From: Brachybacterium sillae
GTDB lineage: Bacteria > Actinomycetota > Actinomycetes > Actinomycetales > Dermabacteraceae
Length of the DNA stretch: 64,000 nt
Assembly (NCBI RefSeq): GCF_025028335.1
Contig: NZ_JAFEUW010000001.1
Coordinates: forward strand, 1,178,001-1,242,000
Direction: 5' to 3'
Positions within the stretch are counted from its first letter, which is position 1; every line of letters starts with the position of its first letter. This document shows, in pieces, positions 10,188 through 24,400 of the stretch. Both the position numbers and the translations under genes were made by a program. The notes below the pieces were generated by a model. That model had not been told where the DNA came from. It did not search any database and was given only the letters and a program-made list of their open reading frames with translations.

Positions 10188-12616
10188 TCAGGGTCGCTCG
10201 AACACCACGGCCATCGGCGTCTGCTCACGCCCCTGGCCGAGGGGATTGTCGGCGAACTGACCCTCGTAGTGGGCACCGCTGAGCGGGGCCGCTTTGCCGA
10301 GGGTATTGCGTCCGATGTCGTTGGCGTCCATCACCACGGTGCCGGTGAAGGTGCGGGCCCAGCGTTCCGGCAGGGCCGCGCGGATCGCCTCGTTCAGCTG
10401 TTCGGCGACCCGGTCGGGGTCCTTCGGCGGGAGCTTCGCGGAGACGTTCGCCGGGTACACGGAGTACTCGGTGGGGCCGTCGATCGCCCGCACGTTCCCG
10501 CCGACGACCTGGTAGAACAGACCGCGGCGACGCACCAGCTTCCCGGCGGCGCCGGCGGCGGAGGCCAGCAGCACCCGCGGCAGGCCGGCCTCCTGGATCG
10601 CCAGGTGCATGGTGACCGGGTCCCCCAGGCCGATGCCGGCGGGAGTGCGCGAGACGAACCGCGACAGCTGCCGAGCCCACCAGGACGGCTTCACGTCCCA
10701 CACGAAGTAGGAGCGGCCCTGCATGATGGCGATGATCTTCTCGCTGATCGTGAGGTTCCAGGAGCGTCCCTCGGTGGCCTCGCGATGGTCCGCCGCGGTC
10801 GAGCCGTCCGCGGCGAGTGCCGCGTCGAGGTCCGCGAAGAACCCGGTGACGTACGGGACGACATCCTCGACGAGGCGGGAGTCGGCGGAGAACTTCGCGG
10901 TGCGCAGCGGGTAGCGGCGGGCGATGCGACCGCCCTCCCGGTCCGTCAACTCGAGGTCCAGCTGCTTGCCCTCGTTCGGAGTCAGCGGTTCCTTCGGCTC
11001 GGGCTCATGGCTGCGGCCGTGGTCGTCCTCCCCGTCCCAGTCGGTGATGCCGTCGGTGGTCTCGACGCCGCCATCCACGCCGGCGGCCGGCCCGGCGGCC
11101 TCCCGGGGATCGGCGTCGATCCAGGTGCGCATCCACAGTTCCAGCACGAACAGGCGCCAGAACACCTCGATGCCGGTGAGACGACGGGCGACGAGGCTGT
11201 CGAAGGCGTCCAGCACGTCGCGCTGCACCACCCACGGGCGACCGGCGAACGAAGCGGAGCGGAAGACCTGGTGCAACAGGCCCTTCAGGCGACCGGTCCA
11301 CTCCTCGGCGTCGATCGCCGCAGTCCGCTCGTAGCGGGCCGTGGCCAGTGCCGGATCGACCAGGGCCGCATAGGAGGCGAGACCGTCCTGACCGGCGGCG
11401 GTGCGGACGGCCGGATCGAGCAGCGGCATGCGCAGGTGCACCCGGAAACGGACGGCGCTGCGGGCGGCGGCGACGACCGCCCCGGTGTCGCGGTCCCGTC
11501 CGAGCTCCTCGGGACGGTGCCCGGTGGCGGCGGTGCCGGTGACGAACCGCGGGTCCAGCAGCGCATCGGCCTCGACGAGCATCCGCCGGGCCTGCCGCAC
11601 ACGGTGCGCGAGACCCGCGGCGCGGTCCGTCACCCGGCCGACGAGGGCATCACCGGAGCGTTCACGGCGGGGGCCGACCACTCCGGGCGACCCGGCCTGC
11701 AGACGGGAGGTGCCGACCAACCCGGCACCGATCGGCCCGGTGGCGTCGACCACCACCCCTTCGGGGGCGAGACGGGCAGCGGCGCGCACGGCGCAGTAGT
11801 GCGCGTAGACACCGAAGACCTCGAAGGGCTCGACCTGGCTGCGGATGAGGTCCGGCAGGTCCTTCTTGAACTGTTCCGTGGTCGGGCGCACGTCCTCCAG
11901 GTCCAGGCCGCCGCGCTGCACGAGGGTGGAGACGCGGGAACGACCGAGATCCTCCCGGGCGGCGTCGGCACTGCGGGTGGAGGCGGCACGGACGGACACG
12001 GCCCGGCGGGCGGCCACCCGACCGGCGAGAGCGGTGGAGGCGTCGTCCTCCGCCAGCAGCAGGACATCGGCCGGGCCGATGGCTGCGACGGCGTCGGTCA
12101 CGGCGTCTGCGAGGGCTGCGGGCGCGGCGGGGCGGGCCGAGGCCGCCCCCGACCCGGGCTGGTCATCCCCGCGTCGGCGCTGAAGGGTGCCGTCGGGCAG
12201 CACCCGGACCTCGTCGTGGGCGTCGAGCCGCTGGATGCCCTGGAAGAAGGTGAGGCGGCCGGTGGCGGTGTCGTCGCCGCGCAGGTACGCGAGCACGGTG
12301 CCATGGTGCGGCTGGGGGGCGATCCCGGCGTCGCGGCGGGCATGCACCAGACGCGCCAGGTCCGTCGCCCAGCGCACCACCGGCGCGGTGCCGCCGGCCG
12401 GGGCCGGGTCCACCGCGAGGTACAGCTGGGCCGCGGCGGGCGCGAGGCGGCGCAGCAGCACACTGCCGTCATCCTGTCGCTCGACCCCGACGCCGAGTCG
12501 TTCGGCGCGGTCACCCTCGAGCAGCTGCGCAGGACCGGAGGGCGCGAGGGTCACCTCCCCGCTGGCACCGTCGGTTCCGCCGATGCCGTACGGCTGCGGG
12601 AGCGGCCGGGCCGGGT

Positions 12617-12620
<4 letters not shown>
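10188..12620 (-). CDS. Asparagine-synthetase-like / F420 gamma-glutamyl-ligase-like fusion protein
   Basis: This 810-residue protein looks like two enzymes joined. The N-terminal half has asparagine-synthetase-like hallmarks: an FFQGIQRLDAHDEV stretch near 125-140, MPLLDPAVRTA in the middle and FWRLFVLELWMRTW near 490. However, the SGGLDS-type ATP-pyrophosphatase loop is replaced by LLLAEDDAS, so adenylation may be lost or altered. After an acidic linker, the C-terminal half (about 560-810) resembles the CofE family: YPLRTAKFS, ISEKIIAIMQGR, TGTVVMDANDIGRNTLG. CofE adds glutamate to F420-0, but other CofE homologues have other roles. The start overlaps the TetR stop (ATGA). No other F420 gene is visible. 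Reaction unknown. Confidence 0.72.
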
Positions 12621-15905
<3,285 letters not shown>

Positions 15906-16273
15906 CGAGGAGGGCTCCTGGAGGTGGGGGGAAGGACGAGGGACAGAGGCGCCCGCGGGCGCGAGCCCCTACAGCATACGAATCCCACGACGAGCACCGG
16001 GGATGCGACCACGCCACGGCCCCGGCATGTCCGATCCCTCGGACGCGGGAGGCCCGATGGAGGCGCCCGGATCCAGCACCCGCCCGCTCCGCGACCCGCC
16101 GCCCGGCCGCCCGGTCGACCCCGCCCCTGGGAGGACCGAGGCACCCGCGGTGTCCACCCCAGGTCGGATGCCCACGGACCGGGCCCGTGCCAGGATCGAC
16201 CCGACGGTCGGTGACAGTCCCCGGGCCGACGGCCCGGGCCACGGGGCAGACCGGGGTGAGGAGAGACCACGAG
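15906..16273 (+). other. Intergenic region between lysC and an ABC transporter
   Basis: These 368 bases separate two divergent operons and must hold both promoters. I see no convincing -10/-35 pair, riboswitch or hairpin, and no coding signal. Confidence 0.5.
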
Positions 16274-17323
16274 ATGACGACAGGACAGCGATGGGTCCAC
16301 GGGGAGGATCCGTCCCCGCTGACGGCGACGGCCGTCGGAACGGCGCCGACCGGCCCCCCGGGCGCCCCTGCGCCCACACCGGCGGTGGAGGTGCGCGGGG
16401 CGTCTCGGGCGTTCGGGACCGTGCAGGCCGTTCAGGGTCTGGACCTGGTGGCGCCCCGCGGTTCGGTCACCGCCCTGGTCGGCCCCAACGGCTGCGGGAA
16501 GTCCACCCTGATGCTCATGCTGGTCGGGTTGCTGGCCCCCGACAGCGGCGAGGTGCGGGTGCTGGGGCACGACCCGATGCGCGAGGGCACGGCGGTGCGA
16601 GCCCGGGTGGGGTGGATGCCCGACCAGTTCGGCGCCTGGGACTCCCTGACGGTGCGGGAGGTGCTGTACCTCGTGGGCCGGGCCTGTTTCCTGCCGCGCG
16701 ATCAGGTGCGCCTCCGGGCCGAGGCGCTGCTGGAGCGGCTGGACCTCACGGCGCTCGCCGCCACCCCCGCGCATGTGCTCTCGCGCGGGCAGAAGCAGCG
16801 GCTCGGTCTGGCTCGGGCGCTGATGCCCGGCCCCGAGCTGCTGGTGCTCGACGAGCCCGCCTCCGGCCTGGACCCCGCCTCCCGCCGACGCCTGCTGCAG
16901 ATCGTGCGGGGTTTCGCCGCCGACGGCGGCAGCGTGCTGATCTCCAGCCACATCCTGTCGGAGCTGGAGGAGATGGCCGACCAGGTGGTGATGATGGACC
17001 GCGGCCGGGTGGTCGACGCGGCGAGCGTGCGCGGTCTCGCGCAGCGCCCCCGCCCCTGGAGGGTCGCGGCGCTGGACGCCACCGGGCTGCACTCCGCCCT
17101 GCAGCGCCTGCAGGTGCGCGTCGACGTCCTCACCCCGCCCTCGGAGTCGACCAGTGGTCACGCGGAGGCGGAGATGACACTGCCGGATGACCGCACCGCG
17201 GCGCGCCTGCTGCGGGACCTGCTGCAGGAGGGCACCGAGGTGGTGTCCTTCGCCCCCGCCACCGGGCGGCTCGAGGCCGCCTACCTCTCCACCGACGCCG
17301 CCCGACGCGAGGGAGCCCTGTGA
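16274..17323 (+). CDS. ABC transporter ATP-binding protein
   Basis: This 349-residue ATPase has Walker A GPNGCGKSTL near residue 70, a signature-type stretch LSRGQKQRLGLARAL and Walker B LLVLDEPASGLD followed by SSHILSELEEMADQV. The signature reads LSRGQ rather than LSGGQ, as in many export-type (NatA-like) ATPases. I chose the ATG at 16274 (MTTGQRW), about 8 bases after GAGGAGAG; reading further upstream gives only low-complexity sequence. Its stop overlaps the next gene, the membrane subunit. Exported substrate is unknown. Confidence 0.88.
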   Translation: MTTGQRWVHGEDPSPLTATAVGTAPTGPPGAPAPTPAVEVRGASRAFGTVQAVQGLDLVAPRGSVTALVGPNGCGKSTLMLMLVGLLAPDSGEVRVLGHDPMREGTAVRARVGWMPDQFGAWDSLTVREVLYLVGRACFLPRDQVRLRAEALLERLDLTALAATPAHVLSRGQKQRLGLARALMPGPELLVLDEPASGLDPASRRRLLQIVRGFAADGGSVLISSHILSELEEMADQVVMMDRGRVVDAASVRGLAQRPRPWRVAALDATGLHSALQRLQVRVDVLTPPSESTSGHAEAEMTLPDDRTAARLLRDLLQEGTEVVSFAPATGRLEAAYLSTDAARREGAL

Positions 17324-18468
17324 TGACCACCACCACCCTGCCCACCGTCCCTCAGCCCGCGGTGGCGACCGCCCGCGCCGTTGACACCCCTGCCGCTCAT
17401 GCCCCCTGGTGGGCGCTGCGGCCCGTCGGTCTCGCCACCGTGCTGGGGTTGGAGCTGCGCCAACGGATCCGCGGGGTCCGCTGGTACATCGCCTTCGCGG
17501 TGTGGTTCCTGCTGATCAATGGGCTGGCAGCACTGACCGTGGCGGCGGTGGACTGGGCGTGGGGTGGGAACGTCACGTGGCAGGAAGCCGGGTCGCTGGT
17601 GTTCGGCATGGTGGTGTTCCTGACGCTCACCGCGCTGCTGCTGGTGCTGCCGGCGCTCGCCAGCGGCTCCGTGAACGGGGATCGCAGCGAGGGCACGCTG
17701 GCGATCCTGCAGGCAACTCTGCTCAGCCCGGTGGAGATCGCCGTCGGGAAGCTGCTGGCGGCCTGGTTCACCGGCCTGGTGTTCGTGGCGCTGGCGCTGC
17801 CGGCTCTGGTGGGGGCGGCCGCCCTGGGTGGCGCCGACCCCTGGTATCTGCTGCGGGTCCTGCTGGTGCTCTCGATCCTGGCGCTGACCGTCAGCGGGAT
17901 CGGCCTGGGGCTGTCCGCGCTGACCCGGCGCCCGCTCGGGTCAGTGGTGCTGGCCTACCTGCTGGTGCTCGGCACGACCTTCGTGCTGCCGGTGGCCTAT
18001 CTGGGCACTCTCCCCTTCACGGAGCGGCAGCACACCGTCACGGTGTGGGACACGGTGTATTCGTCGGTGACCGACACCGGGCGCTGTGTCCAGGCGGTCC
18101 GCACCGAGAGGATCTATCACACGGAGGTGGCCCTGCCGTTGCTCGCGGTCAACCCCTACGTGCTGGTCTCCGAGGCGGCACCCATGCCTCCGCCCTCTGA
18201 GCGGCCGTTCGAGCGGAACGACATGCTCGGCAACATCAAGACGGGTATGCGGATGCTGGCGCAGCCGCTGCACCCCAGCCACTTCAACCGCTGCTGGGAT
18301 CCGGCGGACCCCGGATACCCGAAGGACCTCGGAACACCGCAGACCCTGCCGATGTGGCCGCTCAGCGGCGGCGCCTGGGTACTCACCGGGCTGCTCGGGA
18401 CGGTGCTCGCGGTGCTGCGCCTGCGCACGCCGGTGCGTCGTCTGCCGCGGGGAATGCGCATCGCCTGA
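17323..18468 (+). CDS. ABC transporter permease
   Basis: This 381-residue membrane protein has six or more hydrophobic segments: a first helix around WYIAFAVWFLLINGLAAL, a group of helices in the middle, and one near the C-terminus (VLTGLLGTVLAVL). A loop with SVNGDRSEGTLAILQATLL is typical of ABC-2 type exporters. A large external loop of about 130 residues lies between the last two helices. The ATG at 17323 overlaps the ATPase stop (TGATG); a GTG three bases earlier is an alternative. It forms an export pair with the preceding ATPase. Confidence 0.83.
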   Translation: MTTTTLPTVPQPAVATARAVDTPAAHAPWWALRPVGLATVLGLELRQRIRGVRWYIAFAVWFLLINGLAALTVAAVDWAWGGNVTWQEAGSLVFGMVVFLTLTALLLVLPALASGSVNGDRSEGTLAILQATLLSPVEIAVGKLLAAWFTGLVFVALALPALVGAAALGGADPWYLLRVLLVLSILALTVSGIGLGLSALTRRPLGSVVLAYLLVLGTTFVLPVAYLGTLPFTERQHTVTVWDTVYSSVTDTGRCVQAVRTERIYHTEVALPLLAVNPYVLVSEAAPMPPPSERPFERNDMLGNIKTGMRMLAQPLHPSHFNRCWDPADPGYPKDLGTPQTLPMWPLSGGAWVLTGLLGTVLAVLRLRTPVRRLPRGMRIA

Positions 18469-18494
18469 CCCGGAGCGTCGGCCCGGCCGGGGCG

Positions 18495-18516
18495 CTCAGC
18501 GATCGCGATCGCTGAG
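18495..18516. repeat. Perfect 22-bp palindrome at a convergent gene junction
   Basis: The half-site CTCAGCGATCG is followed immediately by its exact reverse complement. It contains GCGATCGC and overlaps the stop codon of the membrane-protein gene, 27 bases past the end of the convergent ABC permease gene. It could be a protein-binding site or part of a bidirectional terminator, though it has no loop. Confidence 0.6.
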
Positions 18517-20133
18517 GCTCCACTCCCGCGACTGCGCGAGGCTGTCGGGCACGGCCCGCGAGCCGGCGCTCGTCCCGCGGCGTCGGCGCCGGGGACTCTC
18601 CGCGCGCACCCCCAGGTCCGGCAGTGTGCCGGGGTCGTGCGCGGATACCGACGCGGGCCCCGGAAGGGTCCCGGCCGATCCGGGAGCGGTCGACGCACCT
18701 GCCTCGAACGGGGAGGAGGACCACGGCCCCTGCTGCTCCCCCACCAGCGCCGCCAGATACGGGTCCGGGTCCCCGGTGAGCAGACGCCGGTGCGCCTCCG
18801 CGCGGACGGACGGGTCCCGCGCGACGTCGCGGCGGGTGCCGTGCTCGGGAGCGATCCGACGCCAGGGCACCGGTCGGGGGATCAGCGTGGTGACGGGCCC
18901 CTGGAGCACGGGCCGGGGGTCATGCCGCACGGTGCTGCGACCCGACTCCCCCGCCAGGGGTGACAGCACCAGCACGGTGAGGGCCGCGGTGATGGCCCCC
19001 ACCACCCCTACCCGTCCCGCGGGCAGATGCGCCAGCACCAGCAGGATCGTTCCGACCGCCGGGACGCCGCCGCAGATCAGGCTGACGAGCAGCGCGAAAC
19101 GCTGCAGGTGCTCCGGGGAGTCCGGCGCCACCATTCGACGGGCGAGGAGCGGGGCCACGGCCCACGCGGTGAGGGTCGCGGCCAGGAGCAGACCGAGCCC
19201 GGCCCACGTGAACCACGGCATGCCGGTGGAGACCGTCCGCGTGAGCGGCAGGTCCCCGAGACGAATGATCACGATGACCATGTCCGCCACCCCGAGCACC
19301 AGCCACATCAGCACCGCCGCGGTGAGGCCCACCCGGGGCAGCGCCTGCCCGACCGTGGCCGTGAGAGCGCGTCGGGCCACCTGGCGCGGTGCGCCGATCG
19401 CGGTGACCTCCCGGGTATCCGGCATGGCCACGGCGGCGAGGGCGCGGTCGCGCTGCGCGGAGGTGTCCTGGTGCTGGTCCGGGCTCGTGCGACCCGGTGG
19501 CGGCAGTGAGAGCAGGGTGTCGGCACGCAGCATCTGCCGCAGCCACGCCCAGGCGACGGCGAGGACGAGGATCATCAGCCCTAGCGCATGCAGGGCCCCG
19601 TAGCTGAGGTCCCGCCACGGCAGACGCACCTGGGTCGCGACCAGGAGCAACAGCACCCCGAGGGCTGCGACCGGTGGCAGGAGCCACGGCGCCGCGGCGC
19701 GGCGGGTGGCGACCTCCCGGAAACCGGCCTCGGTGGGATGGGCCGGTGGTTCGAGGGCGGCGAGGGACCGCGCCGCCCAGGGCAGCAGGGCGAAGGAGAC
19801 GAGCACGCCGAGCAGCGGGACCAGCACGGTCCCCAGCCCGACGCTGCGCAACGGCACACCGGCGCTGCGGGCGGTCATCCCGAGGGTGTTCTCCCCCGTC
19901 GCAGTGACCAGCAGGGAGAGCACCCACATGGACGGGCCGCTGCCAAGAACGAACAGCAGCCACAGGGTCGCCCACACTCCGGCGACGAGCACAGCGGGCC
20001 CGAGACTGCGGCGCCCGAGCCTCGTGAGGATCTCCCGGCGGGAGTCGAGCAGATACTCATGCGGCAGCACGACCGGGGGCAGACCCGGCGGATGTGCTGC
20101 CGATGGGCCGGTGCGCCCTGCCGGGGTGGTCAT
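18496..20133 (-). CDS. Multi-pass membrane protein of unknown function
   Basis: I do not recognise the family. The 545 residues contain about ten hydrophobic helices between 45 and 370 (for example AVLVAGVWATLWLLFVLG and VGLTAAVLMWLVLGVADMVIVII). A soluble, Arg/Ser/Pro-rich C-terminal third follows and is probably cytoplasmic. The start ATG is at 20133, 11 bases after the recR end, so the two genes may be cotranscribed with recR first. The end of the gene overlaps a perfect palindrome at 18495-18516, which encodes the final LSDRDR and stop. Confidence 0.7.
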   Translation of the reverse strand: MTTPAGRTGPSAAHPPGLPPVVLPHEYLLDSRREILTRLGRRSLGPAVLVAGVWATLWLLFVLGSGPSMWVLSLLVTATGENTLGMTARSAGVPLRSVGLGTVLVPLLGVLVSFALLPWAARSLAALEPPAHPTEAGFREVATRRAAAPWLLPPVAALGVLLLLVATQVRLPWRDLSYGALHALGLMILVLAVAWAWLRQMLRADTLLSLPPPGRTSPDQHQDTSAQRDRALAAVAMPDTREVTAIGAPRQVARRALTATVGQALPRVGLTAAVLMWLVLGVADMVIVIIRLGDLPLTRTVSTGMPWFTWAGLGLLLAATLTAWAVAPLLARRMVAPDSPEHLQRFALLVSLICGGVPAVGTILLVLAHLPAGRVGVVGAITAALTVLVLSPLAGESGRSTVRHDPRPVLQGPVTTLIPRPVPWRRIAPEHGTRRDVARDPSVRAEAHRRLLTGDPDPYLAALVGEQQGPWSSSPFEAGASTAPGSAGTLPGPASVSAHDPGTLPDLGVRAESPRRRRRGTSAGSRAVPDSLAQSREWSLSDRDR

Positions 20134-20143
20134 CGGCTGTCCC

Positions 20144-20737
20144 TCACACGGAGCGGCGCCCCGCGAAGGCGCGACTGAGGGTCATCTCGTCGGCGTAGTC
20201 GAGGTCGCCGCCGACCGGCAGACCGGAGGCGAGCCGCGTGACCGTCAGCTCCATGGGCGCCAGCAGGCGCGAGAGGTACGCGGCGGTGGCCTCCCCCTCG
20301 ATGTTCGGGTCCAGGGCGAGGATCACCTCCCGGGTCTCCCCGCTGCCGAGACGGGCCATGAGCTCCCGGATGCGCAGATCGTTGGGGCCGACACCGCCGA
20401 TGGGGTCGATGGCGCCGCCGAGCACGTGATACCGGCCGCGGAACTCGCGCAGACGTTCGATCGCGACGATGTCCTTCGACTCCTCGACCACGCAGATCAT
20501 CTCGTCGCTGCGGCGCGGGTCGGTGCAGATGCGGCAGCGTTCCTCGGCGGAGACGTTCCCGCAGATCTCGCAGAAGCGCACCGTGTCCTTCACCGTGACG
20601 AGAACGTCGGCCAGGCGGCGGACCTGCTCGACGTCGGCGTCGAGGAGGTGGAACGCGATGCGCTGCGCCGACTTCGGCCCGATGCCGGGAAGCCGGCCGA
20701 GCTCATCGATCAGGTCCTGGACGATGCCTTCGTACAC
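20144..20737 (-). CDS. recR: Recombination protein RecR
   Basis: RecR works with RecF and RecO to load RecA at gapped DNA. The protein has the helix-hairpin-helix [23 protein letters not shown], the zinc motif [16 protein letters not shown] and a Toprim domain starting [13 protein letters not shown] favour the GTG at 20737: it has GGAG 6 bases upstream and gives [13 protein letters not shown], matching the usual RecR start (about 198 residues). An ATG ten codons upstream (20767) has no convincing ribosome binding site. recR commonly lies near dnaX, as here. Confidence 0.92.
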   Translation of the reverse strand: MYEGIVQDLIDELGRLPGIGPKSAQRIAFHLLDADVEQVRRLADVLVTVKDTVRFCEICGNVSAEERCRICTDPRRSDEMICVVEESKDIVAIERLREFRGRYHVLGGAIDPIGGVGPNDLRIRELMARLGSGETREVILALDPNIEGEATAAYLSRLLAPMELTVTRLASGLPVGGDLDYADEMTLSRAFAGRRSV

Positions 20738-20892
20738 GCGCTCCACTGTAGTGAGGGGGCCCGACATCCGAGGGCGGTGACCGGGGAACCGGCCACCGGG
20801 GATGGGTCCGAGCGGGTCTGAGAGGATGCGAGGGAGGCGTCCGGGGCGGGACCACCGCGGCGGTGGCCCAGCGGGCGCGGGAGGAGGCGGTG

Positions 20893-21417
20893 ATGACCAC
20901 GAGCGACGGGCTGGCTCTGCACCGGGCGGAACAGCCGCTACACACGGTGGAGATCCGGGAGGTGCCGGAGGTGCCGACCGTGGCGGTGTGCGTGCGGGAC
21001 TGGCGCACCGCCGACATGGGCCACCTGATGGACACCGTGTTCTCGCAGCTGCCGCAGGCTCTGGCGCACCACGGTCTGGAGCCGGCGGGCCCCGCCTACG
21101 CGCTGTACCACCGGATGCCGGTGGCGACGGCGGACATCGAGGTGGGGTTCCCTGTCGCGGCCCCGGCGCAGGTGCGTCTGGAGCTCGACGACGACATGGT
21201 GGCCACCCCCTCCCGGCTGCCGGGCGGGCGGGTCGCGGTGATCAGCCATGTCGGCCCGTACCAGGGCCTGGCGGAGGCGTGGGGGGCGTTCATCGCGGCC
21301 GTGGGTGAGCGCGGTGAGCGCGGGGCTCTGCCGTTCTGGGAGTTCTACGTCACGGAGCCCACGCCGGATCTGGACCCGGCCGAGGTGCGCACGGACCTGG
21401 TGACGCTGCTGGCCTGA
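20893..21417 (+). CDS. GyrI-like / AraC effector-binding domain protein
   Basis: This 174-residue stand-alone protein resembles the GyrI-like small-molecule-binding fold: [21 protein letters not shown], then YALYHRMP and DIEVGFPV, and [21 protein letters not shown] near the middle. The motif H-V-G-P-Y is typical. Such proteins bind drugs or hydrophobic effectors and may act as antidotes or hydrolases. I chose the ATG at 20893 because GGAGG lies 5-7 bases upstream. It converges with dnaX, with only three bases between the two stop codons. Confidence 0.78.
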   Translation: MTTSDGLALHRAEQPLHTVEIREVPEVPTVAVCVRDWRTADMGHLMDTVFSQLPQALAHHGLEPAGPAYALYHRMPVATADIEVGFPVAAPAQVRLELDDDMVATPSRLPGGRVAVISHVGPYQGLAEAWGAFIAAVGERGERGALPFWEFYVTEPTPDLDPAEVRTDLVTLLA

Positions 21418-21420
21418 GCC

Positions 21421-24400
21421 TCAGCGCGCGGTGCGGCGCGGTTCCTCCCCCGGCTGCTCGGTGATCACCTCGAGTACGGTGCCGCCGAGCAGGCGCTCGA
21501 TCACCTCGCGGCCGCTGCGGCGGGAGATCGGGTCGGCATCGGCGTCGTCGCGGGAGGCCCCACCGGTGGGGTCCGCCTCCTCGGACCCGGGGGCGGCCGC
21601 ACGCCCGCCGGTCGGGGTGTGCCCCGGGCTCGCGGCGCCTGTGCCGCGGCGACCGGTGGCCCCTCCCGCCGGGCCGGGGCGCCCGGTGGTGGACCCCGGT
21701 CCAGCACTGTGCAGGGCCGCCCGGACCAGGCTCGGCCCGCTGGGGTGCTCGTCGGTCACCGGGGAGGCTGGCGGTGCCGACCGGTCATCGATGGGGTCGT
21801 CCCGCCGGGCTGCGGGGGCCTGCTCCCCGTGGGGAAGCGAGGCCGTCGGCCAGTCCGCATCGGCGTGCACGGGGGGCGGCTCCGATGAGGTCGCGGGAGC
21901 CGACGTCGGGGTCTCCCCCTCATCCGCAGGGGCTGCGCCCGGCGACCCGGGCGTGCCGGTGACACGACGGGGGCGCACCACCCGTCCGGTCTCCAGGGCA
22001 CGGCGCAGCGCCGCCTGACCGTGTGTGCGCGGCTCCCCCTCCGGCACGGTGTCCCGAGGGACCTCGTCCGCGATCTCGGGCTCGTCGGTGCGGGCGGGGT
22101 GCTCCAGCGTCTCGTCAGCGGCATCACCGGCCTGTGAGGCGTCGCCCTGTGGCCCGGTGGCAGGCTCCGCGGGCGGGCTGGCGGGGGTATCGGTGCTGGC
22201 CGCAGCGCCGACGGGCTCGCCGGGGTGGTCCAGAGGGTCGGGCGGGTAGGGGTCGTCGTCAGGCTCCGGCGGCCAGTCGTCACCGGGCGGCGGCCCGGAT
22301 ACCCGGGCGGGGGCACCGGCCCCGACGGGGGCGGAGTCCTCCCGGCCGGCGGCGCGCGGACCGCTCCCCCGATCGGCCGGTCCGTTCCCCGGGCCGTCCT
22401 GCGGACGGTCACCGGGGCCGGGGCTGCGCACGGGCGCCGTGGCCTGCGGTGAGCGGCCCGATCCGCTCTGGGTCGGCGCAGGGGGCCGGCGGGGCCCGCC
22501 TCCATCGGCGCCGCCGCCGGTGCCGCCGCCGGTGCCGCCACCGGAGGGGCCCTCGTCCCCGACCTGCGCGTCGATCCGCAGGGTGTGGCGGGTGACGCGG
22601 CGGACGGCGTCGGCGAGGTTGTCGGCGGTGGTGCCACGGTGGAACGCCGCAACCAAACCCTGGGTGCGGAAACCGAGCACCAGCACATCGCCGCGCACCG
22701 CGACCGGGTGGGCGTTCTGCGAGACCAGCGCCCATGCGGGGCGGCGGATCTCGTGCAGTTCGTCGACGATGGCCGACCAGTGCCCGAGGATCTCCTCGAG
22801 CGTGACACCGCCCGCGCCCGGCTCATCCGCGGGGGCGTCGGCGGGGGTCGGGGACTCGGACCGCTGCTCACCGTCGTGCTCGGGGCGTCCTGCCGCACCC
22901 CGCCCACCGGGCGCGGCGACCGGGCCCCAGCCGTCATCGGCGGCGTCCTGTGATCCGGGGCCCTCCTCCCGACGGTTCGGGGTCGCCTCCGCCGCCGCGG
23001 GCTGCGCGGGTGCGGTCTGCCCGGGCGACGAATGCTCCGGTCCCTGGGTCTCGGGGCCCGTCGGGCGCGGGGCCTGGGTCTCGGGGCCCGTCGGGCGCGG
23101 GGCCTGGGTCTCGGTGGGCCACCCGTCGCCGGAGTCCCCGACCGGGGTCGAGGAACGCGGGCGGGTCTCCTCGGTCAGCGACCCGCCACCGGCCGGGGGC
23201 GTCCCCGGTCGCACCGGGGCGCCGCGCCCCTCCCGCTCGCGGCGGGCGATCTCGGCCTGTTCACGGGCGATGCGTCGCATCTGCTCCCGGCCGCTCTCCC
23301 CACCCGCGGAGGCATCACCCGCCCCGGGGACGGGGGCACCCCCGGCGGCGTCGCGTCGGGCCGTGGGCACCGCGCCGCTGCCACTCCCGCCGGATCCCGC
23401 GCCACCGGCGGGGCTGTGGGCGCTGCCGGCGGGGGCCGCAGCGAGATCGTCGCGCAGCACCAGGCGGGCGGCCAGGAGCTCGAGATGCAGGCGGGGTGAG
23501 GTGGCGCCGGTCATCGAGGTGAGCGCCTCATGCACCAGGTCACCGCAGCGGGAGAGATCAGGAGCGGCGAAGCGCTCGGCCTGCGCCTGCACCTGCTGCA
23601 GTTCATCGGCGGGCATCTGCGGCAGCAGGTCGGCGCCGCGGTCGGGAACGGCCGCCAGCACGACCAGGTCCCGCAACCGCTCCAGCAGGTCCTCGACGAA
23701 GCGGCGGGGTTCCTGACCGGAGGCGATGACCTCCTCCACCGCCCCGTACAGACCCTCGGCGTCCCGGTCGGCGATCGCGTCGACGGCGCGGGCCAGCAGA
23801 GCGGTGTCGGTGAAACCGAGCAGGCCGATGGCGGTGGCGTGGTCCAGACCGTGCTCATCGGACCCGGCGATCAGCTGGTCCAGCACGGAGAGGGTGTCGC
23901 GGGCAGAACCCCCGCCCGCACGGACCACCAGCGGCAGAACCCCCTCCCCCACCTGCACGCCCTCCGCAGAACACACCTGCTCCAGATAGGGGGTGAGGAT
24001 CTGCGGCGGGATCAGCCGGAACGGGTAGTGGTGGGTGCGGGAGCGGATGGTGCCGATGACCTTGTCCGGCTCGGTGGTCGCGAAGATGAACTTCACGTGC
24101 TCCGGCGGTTCCTCCACCAGCTTCAACAGGGCGTTGAACCCGGCCGAGGTGACCATGTGGGCCTCGTCGATGATGAACACCTTGAAGCGGTCACGGGCCG
24201 GAGCGAAGCTCGCCCGTTCACGCAGTTCGCGCGCATCGTCCACACCGCCGTGGCTGGCGGCGTCGATCTCCACCACGTCCAGGCTGCCGGCGCCGTCGCG
24301 GGAGAGATCACGGCAGGAATCGCAGTGGCCGCAGGGGGTGTCGGTGGGCCCCTCGGCACAGTTCAGGCAGCGCGCGAGGATGCGGGCGCTGGTGGTCTTG

